Positions 1 to 5,730 of a stretch of DNA of 6,156 nucleotides are shown here, in pieces. The stretch's first letter is position 1; every line of letters begins with the position of its first letter. The notes under the pieces were generated by a model. That model was not told the DNA's origin. It was given only the letters and a program-made list of their open reading frames with translations, and did no database searches. Source of the DNA: an uncultured Pseudodesulfovibrio sp. (lineage in GTDB: Bacteria > Desulfobacterota > Desulfovibrionia > Desulfovibrionales > Desulfovibrionaceae); assembly GCA_947259235.1 (NCBI GenBank), contig CAMYLL010000178.1, forward strand, positions 1 to 6,156, read 5' to 3'. A program made the translations under genes and the position numbers.

Positions 1-102
1 AGCCGTCGCATCTCCCTGCCGGCCTTTAGGAGTTTTCCCTGACCGCTTCCTGCCCGCGCCTGGGTGGCCGCGCTTCATAACTGACTGCGTGGACTCTGTC
101 AT
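1..102 (-). CDS. 5' end of an unidentified basic protein, running off the window
   Basis: A minus-strand reading frame starts at an ATG (102-100) and stays open for 34 codons to the window edge. A Shine-Dalgarno-like GGAG at 114-111 lies 8 nt before the ATG, which supports a real start. The visible N-terminus is strongly basic and rich in Gly, Lys and Arg (KRGHPGAGRKRSGKTPKGRQ), with no signal peptide or membrane segment. Two identities are possible. It could be the start of a transposase of an insertion sequence that landed in the neighbouring ABC gene. It could also be an ordinary gene brought here by rearrangement; the KTPKGRQ-type tail reminds me, from memory only, of the N-terminus of some NuoE-like/formate dehydrogenase diaphorase subunits. 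Nothing in the window decides between them, so no function is assigned. Confidence 0.45.
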   Translation of the reverse strand, partial: MTESTQSVMKRGHPGAGRKRSGKTPKGRQGDATA

Positions 103-172
103 TGCCTAAGCTCCGATAGGTTATCTGGTACAGCTGCGCATGGGTCCTTGGCGGCTCGCAAGACGTCTCTCA
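1..172. other. Foreign segment abutting the broken ABC gene (possible IS end or rearrangement junction)
   Basis: Read on the minus strand, the ABC transporter coding sequence is normal up to the codons for Gly-Ser-Gly of Walker A (175-173). It is followed at once by TGA (172-170) and DNA that encodes no ABC ATPase sequence in any frame I checked. The segment then carries about 67 nt of leader and the start of a new reading frame with its own ribosome binding site. A terminal repeat cannot be confirmed because the other end is outside the window. The outermost bases (TGAGAGACGTCTTGCGAGCC on the minus strand) are candidates for an IS end. A deletion, an inversion or an assembly join would look the same from here. 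Confidence 0.45.
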
Positions 173-1318
173 GCCCGAGCCGGAGAAACCGACCAGGGCC
201 ACGTGCTCGCCGCCCTTGACCTTGAGGGAGATGCGGTCAAGGAGCTTGATGTTGCTGCCCACCACGAAGGAAAGGTCGCGCACCTCGATGTCGTTGTCCA
301 GAACGTAAGGGGAGCGCCCGACCACGGCCTGGGCAAATTCCGGGGTGTGGTCAAAAGCGCGCATGATCTGCTTGTAGCGCACGGAGCTGTCCTGGTAGAC
401 CTGCCAGAACTCCATCAGCTCCTTCCACGGATCATACAGCTTCTCGTAGGCCGAGAGGAAGGCGACGATGGCGCCCACGTCGAACTGGCCCTTGATGGCG
501 TAATAACCGCCGATGAGAAAAAGGACGAAGGGGCCGAGGCTCATGAAGAAATTGTTGACGAACTTGATGCCGAAACGCAGGGCGTTCTGCGTCAGGGTCG
601 CCTTGTAGAGCTTGTTCAGGACCTTGTTGAAGCGTTTTTTCTCCAGCGGAATAGAGGCGTTGGAGTGAACCTCGTGGACGCCGGACACCGCCTCGCCCAC
701 CAGGCCGGAGAGGCGCTGGGTCTGCTTGATGCGCTCCCTGTTGGCCCGGCGGAAGTACTTCTGGATTCTCGGCAGGAGGATGAGCTCTATGGGGTAGAGA
801 GTGATGGAAATCAGGCCGATGGTAGGATTGAGGTGGATCATGTACCCGGCCATGGCGAAGAAGGTCAGGATGTTGACCGCGGGTACGGCCACGGCCTGGC
901 CGATGAAGGTGGCCACGGGGATGAATTCCGTGATGATGTAGGAAATGACGTTGCCCGGAGAAGTGCGGCGGTAGAACTGGATCGGCAGGGAGAGCAGGTG
1001 TTCGTAGAGCCTCTCGCGCACGGTCATCAGCGTCTTCTCGCCGATGTAGTTCTGCATCAGGTTGATGACGTACTTGAGCACGCCCGCCAGGGTGACCGCG
1101 CCGATGTAGAGAGCGCAGTAGCGGTACAGGGCGGGCAGATCCTTCAGGCCGATGGCTTCGTTGATGATCCGCTTCTGCATCTCAAGGGGAAGCACGCGCA
1201 TGGCCACCGTGACCACGATGACACCTATAACTATGAGCTGGAGATGAAGATTCCTGAACAGAACCCATGAATAAAGCGATGTCTTGGTGATTCTTTTGGT
1301 TTCATTGGGATGCGGCAT
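170..1318 (-). pseudogene. ABC exporter half-transporter, truncated within Walker A
   Basis: This is the N-terminal 382 residues of a fused membrane-plus-ATPase ABC exporter (type IV/ABC_membrane family), which normally reaches about 570-600 residues or more. Hydrophobic segments lie near residues 27-46, 64-85, 135-180 (two) and 245-280 (two), matching the six-helix exporter core. The ATPase domain begins near residue 344 (IEVRDLSFVV) and reaches GEHVALVGFSGSG, the first part of Walker A (GxSGSGK[ST]). The next codon is TGA instead of the catalytic Lys. Walker A Lys, Q-loop, ABC signature, Walker B and H-loop are all missing, so the product cannot hydrolyse ATP. The ATG at 1318 is supported by GGGGA 7 nt upstream and by a candidate promoter. 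The substrate cannot be told. The membrane part shows no frameshift or stop, so the break looks recent. Confidence 0.85.
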
Positions 1319-1357
1319 ATTCGATTCCCCGGAGGTGATGATTTTGCGGACCCCGAA

Positions 1358-1386
1358 GATATAAACGCAATACGTATCTTTTCCAA
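1358..1386 (-). promoter_or_regulatory. Candidate sigma70-type promoter of the ABC transporter gene
   Basis: On the minus strand TTGGAA (1386-1381) is followed, after exactly 17 nt, by TATATC (1363-1358). Each box matches its consensus at four of six positions and the spacing is ideal. Transcription would start near 1351, giving a leader of about 33 nt that includes the GGGGA ribosome binding site at 1330-1326. It is a prediction by eye. Confidence 0.4.
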
Positions 1387-1425
1387 GCGATAAGTGAATT
1401 GCATCATGTGATGTGGACAGCGCTG

Positions 1426-1452
1426 TTGAAAATGTGGCAAATACAGTCTAAT
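1426..1452 (+). promoter_or_regulatory. Candidate promoter of the partner-switching operon
   Basis: TTGAAA (1426-1431, five of six to the -35 consensus) is followed after 15 nt by TCTAAT (1447-1452, five of six to the -10 consensus). The spacer is shorter than the optimal 17 nt. A start near 1459 would leave a leader of about 15 nt containing the GAGG ribosome binding site. This fits translation from the GTG at 1474 rather than from the upstream in-frame ATG at 1399. Confidence 0.35.
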
Positions 1453-1463
1453 CCAAAGTCAGC

Positions 1464-1467
1464 GAGG
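1464..1467 (+). promoter_or_regulatory. Ribosome binding site that decides the GTG start at 1474
   Basis: GAGG lies 6 nt before GTG at 1474. The in-frame ATG at 1399 has no comparable site. It would also add 25 residues of uncharacteristic sequence ahead of the short basic stretch and the first membrane helix. Confidence 0.6.
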
Positions 1468-1473
1468 TACCGC

Positions 1474-3585
1474 GTGATCAAGTCATCCATACGCTTCAAG
1501 TTCTTTGCGGTTCTCCTGGTTTTCAGCCTGGCTCCGCTGTTCCTCTCCCGTACCATCACGGGGCGAGCCGCCCAGACCATGACCGGCAGCCTCACGGAGA
1601 AAACCCGGACCGAGCTGCTCGCCATCGTCACCGCCGAGCTGCAGCACAATGCCATGTCCATCCTGCGCATGGTGGAGGGACGCGGCCAGGCCCTGCGGAT
1701 CGGAACGCACCTCCTGGCTCAGGAGGCGCAGCAACTCATGGCCGGTCCGGCCCCGGACGGCAACCTCACGCTCCCCACCATCGAACCGCCCGTCATGGAC
1801 CACGTCATGCACATGGCCCGCTACGGCAGGCAAACCAGAAACGACAGGCTCAAGCCGCTCAACGTGAGCTTTGAAAGCCCGTCGTTCACCCTCTCTCCCG
1901 GCGCGACCGCGGCCGAGGTGCGTGACCAGATGCAACGCCTCCAGGGGCTCCTGCCCCTGTTCACCAGCCTCTATACCGAGCTGGACACGTCCGTCATCTG
2001 GGCCCAGGTCGGGCTGGAATCCGGGCTGCTGGTGACCTACCCGGGGCACGGCTCCTTCCCCATGATGTATGACCACCGCACCCAGCCATGGTACGTCAAC
2101 ACCAGAAAAACAAACCGCCCCACCTGGACCACCCCCCTGCTGGACCCGGCCACGAAGCAGATGGTGGCCGCCGTGAGCTACCCTCTTCACACCCCGGACG
2201 GGACCTTTGCCGGAGTCGCGACCCTTAGTGTGCCCATCCAGTCCATTCTCTATGAGACCGAGCTGAAGTCACGCTGGAGCGACGACATCCTCTCGTTCAT
2301 GGTCTCCCGAACCCAGGACGCGGGCCTGCGCATCCTGGCCCAGCAGTCCTACGAGGAGGCCGGGGAACGCCGCCATCACTGGATGGCGGACATCGAACCC
2401 GAGTATCTGACCGCCGACGAACCGGAGGAGCTGGCCCGGCTCCTGGCCGCCATGGCGAAGTCCGACAGCGGGGCCATGCGCCTGTCATACGAGGGCGAGG
2501 ATTCCGTCTGGGCCTATGCCTCCAACGACAACTTCTCCTTCCTGCTCATCGTGCCCGAAAGCGTCGTGGCCCGCCTGCCCGACGAAGTCTCCGGGTCCGT
2601 GGGCACTCTGCTCGAAAAAGTGCGGACAGTCGCCGCCATCATCTCCGCAGCCATGCTGCTGGTCACGGCCCTCTTCGCGTGGTTCGGCTCGCGCACCTTC
2701 ACCCGGTCGCTCATCGCCATGACCGAGGCGGCCAGACGGCTGGCCCATGGCGATTTTTCCACCAGGATCGACCACCGCACCGGCGACGAGAGGGACGTCC
2801 TGGCCGCCGCCTTCAACGACATGGTCCCCCGGCTGGAGGAGCACATGCACCTCTCCCGCGACCTGGAACTGGCGGAGGGGGTGCAGCGGATGCTGCTACC
2901 CGGCGCAGTCCCCTCCTTCCCCGGCTACGACATCGCGGGCGACATAGCCTACTGCGACCAGACAGGCGGGGACTATTACGACTTTCTCTCCGTTCAGGGC
3001 GAGGGCGGCCCCGCCCTGGGGGTCATCCTGGGCGACGTCTCGGGCCACGGCATCCCGGCGGCCCTGATCATGGCCTCGGTCAGGGGCCAGCTGCACAGCC
3101 TGACGGATTTCTCCATGCCCCCCGGCAGGCGCATCACCGCCGTCAACGCCCGCATCGCCCAAGACCTGGACGGAACGGGCCGCTTCCTGACCCTCTTCTA
3201 TCTGGAGCTCTCGCCCGGCTCCGGCGCGATCCGATGGGTGCGCGCCGGGCACGACCCCGCCTTCCGCTACTCGCCGGACACCGACAGCTTCGGCGAGCTC
3301 AAGGGCGAGGGGCTGCCCATCGGCGTTCTGGAGGAAACCGCCTATGACGACTACGAAGCCACCCTGACCACGGACGAGGTCCTGATCATGGCCACCGACG
3401 GCGTCTGGGAAGCCCGGGATGCAGGGGGGCAAATGTTCGGCAAGGAGAGAATACTTGCCTTAGTCAGGGAGAATGCTCATAAGAGTGCTGAGGGTATTCG
3501 AGTCGGAATCATGGAGGCTGTGGCAAGCTATCAGGCCAACGGCCAGGAGGACGACATCGCCGTGGTGGTAATCAAGAAGCTTTAG
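1474..3585 (+). CDS. Membrane sensor PP2C/SpoIIE-type serine phosphatase (RsbU-like): dCache-HAMP-PP2C
   Basis: A 703-residue integral membrane phosphatase predicted to dephosphorylate the STAS antagonist encoded two genes downstream. Domains in order: a short basic N-terminus, membrane helix at 9-25, a large periplasmic region (about 30-380), second helix at about 385-405, HAMP at about 406-460, then a cytoplasmic PP2C-like SpoIIE domain to the end. The periplasmic part carries the dCache signature: PWY at 205-207, Trp218 and a VSYPL strand near 235, typical of small-ligand sensors. The phosphatase metal-site motifs are all present: GGDYYD (Asp500, Asp503), GDVSGHG (Asp521), ATDG (Asp642) and EDDIAV (Asp693/Asp694), so it should be active. 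GTG at 1474 is chosen as start because of its ribosome binding site. It is the first gene of a three-gene operon. The ligand cannot be inferred. Confidence 0.9.
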   Translation: MIKSSIRFKFFAVLLVFSLAPLFLSRTITGRAAQTMTGSLTEKTRTELLAIVTAELQHNAMSILRMVEGRGQALRIGTHLLAQEAQQLMAGPAPDGNLTLPTIEPPVMDHVMHMARYGRQTRNDRLKPLNVSFESPSFTLSPGATAAEVRDQMQRLQGLLPLFTSLYTELDTSVIWAQVGLESGLLVTYPGHGSFPMMYDHRTQPWYVNTRKTNRPTWTTPLLDPATKQMVAAVSYPLHTPDGTFAGVATLSVPIQSILYETELKSRWSDDILSFMVSRTQDAGLRILAQQSYEEAGERRHHWMADIEPEYLTADEPEELARLLAAMAKSDSGAMRLSYEGEDSVWAYASNDNFSFLLIVPESVVARLPDEVSGSVGTLLEKVRTVAAIISAAMLLVTALFAWFGSRTFTRSLIAMTEAARRLAHGDFSTRIDHRTGDERDVLAAAFNDMVPRLEEHMHLSRDLELAEGVQRMLLPGAVPSFPGYDIAGDIAYCDQTGGDYYDFLSVQGEGGPALGVILGDVSGHGIPAALIMASVRGQLHSLTDFSMPPGRRITAVNARIAQDLDGTGRFLTLFYLELSPGSGAIRWVRAGHDPAFRYSPDTDSFGELKGEGLPIGVLEETAYDDYEATLTTDEVLIMATDGVWEARDAGGQMFGKERILALVRENAHKSAEGIRVGIMEAVASYQANGQEDDIAVVVIKKL

Positions 3586-3611
3586 GCAGCCCGAACGTTC
3601 CTGAAACACAT

Positions 3612-3615
3612 GGGA
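3612..3615 (+). promoter_or_regulatory. Ribosome binding site that decides the kinase start at 3622
   Basis: GGGA lies 6 nt before ATG 3622. The other in-frame ATG at 3610 has no purine-rich site upstream and itself overlaps this GGGA, so 3622 is the better start. Confidence 0.5.
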
Positions 3616-3621
3616 AAAGGC

Positions 3622-4068
3622 ATGACGAAACACGTCACATCCTTTCAAATGACCAACAAGATGAACTGTTTCAAGCGGTTCCAGCCGGAAGTGGAAAGCT
3701 TCGGGCTGGCCCACGGCCTGCCGCCCAAGTCCGTGTTTCACCTCACCCTGTGCCTCGACGAGCTGGTCACCAACATCATCGACTACGGATACGCCGATTT
3801 CGACGAGCACCCCATCGACGTGACCATCACGCTGGACGGGAGCCGCGTCAACATCCGCATCGAGGACGACGCCCAGCCCTTCAACGTCCTTGAGGCCCCG
3901 GACCCGGAGCTGGACGTCCCGCTGGAGGACCGGCTCCGGCCCATCGGCGGCATGGGAATTCATCTGGTAAAGAACATGATGGACCGTATCGAATACACAC
4001 GGGCGGACGGAAAAAACATCCTGATGCTCCAAAAGAACATCTGCAACGAGTGCTGCCCCCAGGGGTAG
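3622..4068 (+). CDS. RsbW-like serine kinase / anti-sigma-type HATPase
   Basis: A 148-residue soluble GHKL ATP-binding protein (HATPase_c_2), of normal length for the RsbW/SpoIIAB group. In the known scheme it phosphorylates a Ser on the STAS antagonist and also binds and inhibits an output protein. Visible motifs: N-box LDELVTNIIDYGY with Glu47 and Asn51, G1 box EDDAQPFN (81-88) and G2 box IGGMGIHLV (108-116). Ala84 stands where many relatives have Gly in the G1 box; Asp82/Asp83 and Pro86-Phe87 are kept, so ATP binding is likely. The C-terminus ends in an unusual Cys cluster (CNECC, Cys141/144/145). The gene starts 36 nt after the phosphatase stop and ends 20 nt before the STAS start, so co-transcription is expected. 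Whether the target is a sigma factor or another protein cannot be seen. Confidence 0.88.
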   Translation: MTKHVTSFQMTNKMNCFKRFQPEVESFGLAHGLPPKSVFHLTLCLDELVTNIIDYGYADFDEHPIDVTITLDGSRVNIRIEDDAQPFNVLEAPDPELDVPLEDRLRPIGGMGIHLVKNMMDRIEYTRADGKNILMLQKNICNECCPQG

Positions 4069-4076
4069 CCCGCATA

Positions 4077-4082
4077 GGGAGG
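4077..4082 (+). promoter_or_regulatory. Ribosome binding site of the STAS gene
   Basis: GGGAGG lies 6 nt before GTG 4089, a near-perfect Shine-Dalgarno and the strongest in the operon. It favours GTG 4089 over ATG 4095 (12 nt away) and over the upstream in-frame GTG at 4050, which would overlap the kinase gene. It suggests the antagonist is translated more strongly than its kinase. Confidence 0.6.
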
Positions 4083-4088
4083 TCTACT

Positions 4089-4421
4089 GTGGCAATGATC
4101 GAATCCAAGGAAAACGGCATCTTCATCCTGGCCGTTGACGGCAACCTCGACGCCGAAGGTACCCAGGCCATGGAAGAAAAGGTCCTCGCACTGCTTGAAG
4201 CCGGGGAGACCAGCCTGCTCTTCGACTTTTCCCAGCTCGACTACATCAACAGCTCCGGGTTGCGCGTGCTCGTGCTCGCCTACCAGCGGCTCAAAAAGGC
4301 GTCGGGCCGGGTGGCCATCTGCGGCATCAAGGACTATATTCAGGAAGTCTTCGAGGTGTCGGGCTACGACAAGATATTCCCCCTGTTCCCGGACAGGAAC
4401 GGCGCCATGACAGGCATGTAG
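4089..4421 (+). CDS. STAS-domain anti-sigma factor antagonist (RsbV/SpoIIAA-like)
   Basis: A 110-residue single-domain STAS protein of the usual family length. The core motif DYINSSGLRVLV (from residue 51) contains the phosphorylatable serine; Ser56, directly before Gly57, aligns with Ser58 of Bacillus SpoIIAA. In the known cycle the unphosphorylated form binds the kinase and releases the kinase's output partner. Phosphorylation by the kinase ends this and the PP2C phosphatase resets it. It has no membrane segment or signal peptide. It is the last gene of the operon, 20 nt after the kinase and followed within 25 nt by a terminator hairpin. ATG 4095 is an alternative start that would shorten it by two residues. 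A run of eight C follows the stop codon and has no coding effect. Confidence 0.92.
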   Translation: MAMIESKENGIFILAVDGNLDAEGTQAMEEKVLALLEAGETSLLFDFSQLDYINSSGLRVLVLAYQRLKKASGRVAICGIKDYIQEVFEVSGYDKIFPLFPDRNGAMTGM

Positions 4422-4445
4422 CCCCCCCCGGCACGAAGTTCTGCG

Positions 4446-4486
4446 ACGTAACCGCCCCGCCAGGGGCGGTTGCGTGCATGTTTTTT
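4446..4486 (+). terminator. Intrinsic terminator of the partner-switching operon
   Basis: ACGTAACCGCCCC (4446-4458) pairs with GGGGCGGTTGCGT (4463-4475) in a 13-bp stem with one T-G wobble and a 4-nt loop. After five bases comes TTTTTT (4481-4486). The stem is very GC-rich, with a U tract on the plus-strand side only. It therefore ends the plus-strand operon, but does not look like a good terminator for the converging transporter gene. Confidence 0.85.
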
Positions 4487-4583
4487 CTCCACGCCCCTTC
4501 ACGAACCCTGCCCCATCACCAGCCCCCGCAGTGGGGACGCCTTCTGCACGCTCTCCGGCGTTGTGCGCAAGGGATTGTCGTAG

Positions 4584-5498
4584 TCAGTTCCGGCGCAGCC
4601 AGGCCGCCGGCCGCCCATCGATGAGGGCCACGGCCGTGGAGACAAAGGCCATGCCCGCCACCAGCCGCCACGTGAACGGCTCGCCCAGCACGAGGATGCC
4701 CAGGGTCGCGGCGCTGAAGGGAATGAGCAGGGTCACCAACTGCACATTGGTGGCCCCGGCAGACCCGAGGATGCGAAAATAGATGGCATAGGCCAGGGCG
4801 GAGCAGACCAGTCCGAGTCCGGCCACCGCGCCAAAAACCTCCAACCCGGGAAAGGGCAGCTCCCACGGACGGCACGCCACCAGGACAACCGGCGTCATGA
4901 CCGCCAGGGACGCCGCCAACTGGCCCGTTGCCGCCACCAGGGGCGGAACCCCGCGCAGACGGCGGCCGTAAATGGCAGAGCAGGCATAGGACATGGCCGC
5001 GCCCATGACGGCCAGCTGGCCCATGACATGATCGCCCGCCCCGCGCAGGGCGTCGGTTCCGATGAGCACGGCCACGCCGCCAAGGCCGATGGCCGCGCCA
5101 ACGTACTTGCCCGCCGAGCCGCGCTCGTCCGTGGTCATGAAATTCGCCAGGAGGATGGTGAAGGCCGGGGTGGTGGCGTTGATCACTGCGGCCAGCCCGC
5201 TGTCGATGTGCTGCTGACCCCAGACGATGAGGGTGAAAGGCAGGAACGTATTGAGCACGCCCATGACCAGGAACTGACGCCACCGGCCCAGATGCTCGCG
5301 CAGGGGCAGGCGGCCCAGGGCGGCCACGGCAAGAAGGCCCAGACACCCGACGCCCACGCGCCCCCAGACCACCACCAGCGGCGGCAGCCCGCCCAGGGCC
5401 ACCTTGTTGAAGAAGAACGACCCGCCCCATATAACGGAGAGGGTGATCAGCAGAAGCCACTCGGCCAGCCCCATGCGCCTGATTGCGTCGGTGGACAT
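4584..5498 (-). CDS. EamA/DMT-family membrane transporter
   Basis: A 304-residue, very hydrophobic inner-membrane protein of the drug/metabolite transporter superfamily (typical length about 290-310, ten helices in two EamA repeats). The first helix carries the family-typical VIWGGSFFFNKVAL followed by LPPL and a conserved Arg (GRVGVG). The middle of repeat one has INATTPAFTILLA and the second repeat has SALAYAIYF and LLIPFSAATLGILVLGEPFT, which are hallmark EamA segments. Members export amino acids, metabolites or drugs; the substrate is not predictable. ATG at 5498 is chosen because GAGGA stands just upstream and relatives begin shortly before the first helix. In-frame ATG 5522 and GTG 5534 (with AAGG upstream) are alternatives adding 8 or 12 residues. 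It is transcribed convergently with the operon and looks unrelated to it. Confidence 0.9.
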   Translation of the reverse strand: MSTDAIRRMGLAEWLLLITLSVIWGGSFFFNKVALGGLPPLVVVWGRVGVGCLGLLAVAALGRLPLREHLGRWRQFLVMGVLNTFLPFTLIVWGQQHIDSGLAAVINATTPAFTILLANFMTTDERGSAGKYVGAAIGLGGVAVLIGTDALRGAGDHVMGQLAVMGAAMSYACSAIYGRRLRGVPPLVAATGQLAASLAVMTPVVLVACRPWELPFPGLEVFGAVAGLGLVCSALAYAIYFRILGSAGATNVQLVTLLIPFSAATLGILVLGEPFTWRLVAGMAFVSTAVALIDGRPAAWLRRN

Positions 5499-5730
5499 GT
5501 TTCCTCGATTCGCGCCAGTCATGATGCCCCGCACGGGAACCTTACAGGGACGCCGAATGACTGAACGTAGCTGGTTGTGGACGCATGCACGAAAACCGGT
5601 CCGTCGACCCGGGGCAACCGCGCAGGATCAAAACACGAAAAAGGATCAAGGCCGAAGCGCGGTCTTCCCGCGCCGAGGATTTGATCCTTTTTGAAATGGC
5701 GAACTGTTCGCGCCTTCTCCCGGCCGCCTG
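5499..5730. other. Non-coding gap between two minus-strand genes
   Basis: This 232-nt stretch separates the EamA gene from the partial gene to its right. It holds the hairpin at 5638-5692 and otherwise shows no convincing gene. A plus-strand open frame crosses it, but has no good ribosome binding site and runs into the hairpin. No clear promoter for the EamA gene could be picked out by eye. Confidence 0.5.
5638..5692 (-). terminator. Long, potentially bidirectional intrinsic terminator
   Basis: AAAAAGGATCAA (5638-5649) pairs perfectly with TTGATCCTTTTT (5681-5692), 12 bp. A nested apical stem is formed by GCGCGG (5657-5662) and CCGCGC (5668-5673) around a TCTTC loop. The A5 and T5 ends give a U tract whichever strand is transcribed. 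On the minus strand it begins 38 nt after the stop codon of the partial gene at 5731, so it most likely ends that transcript and insulates the EamA gene. Confidence 0.75.

Noticed and set aside
140..1270. Plus-strand open frame of 376 codons opposite the ABC transporter gene
   Set aside because: It is the antisense of a well-supported coding sequence. Its product is low-complexity (His, Asp, Val, Gly rich) as expected from GC-biased third positions, with no domain or convincing start.
1331..1365. Perfect GGAGGTG followed by ATG and an eight-codon frame on the plus strand
   Set aside because: The spacing to ATG is only about two bases and the peptide is tiny. The site also lies inside the leader of the oppositely transcribed ABC gene.
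2679..3347. Plus-strand 222-codon frame within the phosphatase gene
   Set aside because: Its Arg/Pro/Gly/His-rich translation lies over the HAMP and PP2C motifs, which are clearly in the phosphatase frame.
4422..4429. Run of eight C directly after the STAS stop codon, considered as a phase-variable tract
   Set aside because: It lies outside any coding sequence and outside a promoter, so slippage would not switch a gene in an evident way.
4516..5460. Minus-strand 314-codon open frame overlapping the EamA gene in another frame
   Set aside because: The product is Gly/Arg/Pro/His-rich, typical of an off-frame reading of GC-rich DNA, while the other frame shows clear EamA motifs and membrane helices.
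5557..5694. Plus-strand 45-codon frame between the EamA gene and the hairpin
   Set aside because: It has no good ribosome binding site and its end is the terminator hairpin itself; the Arg/Pro-rich product has no recognisable feature.
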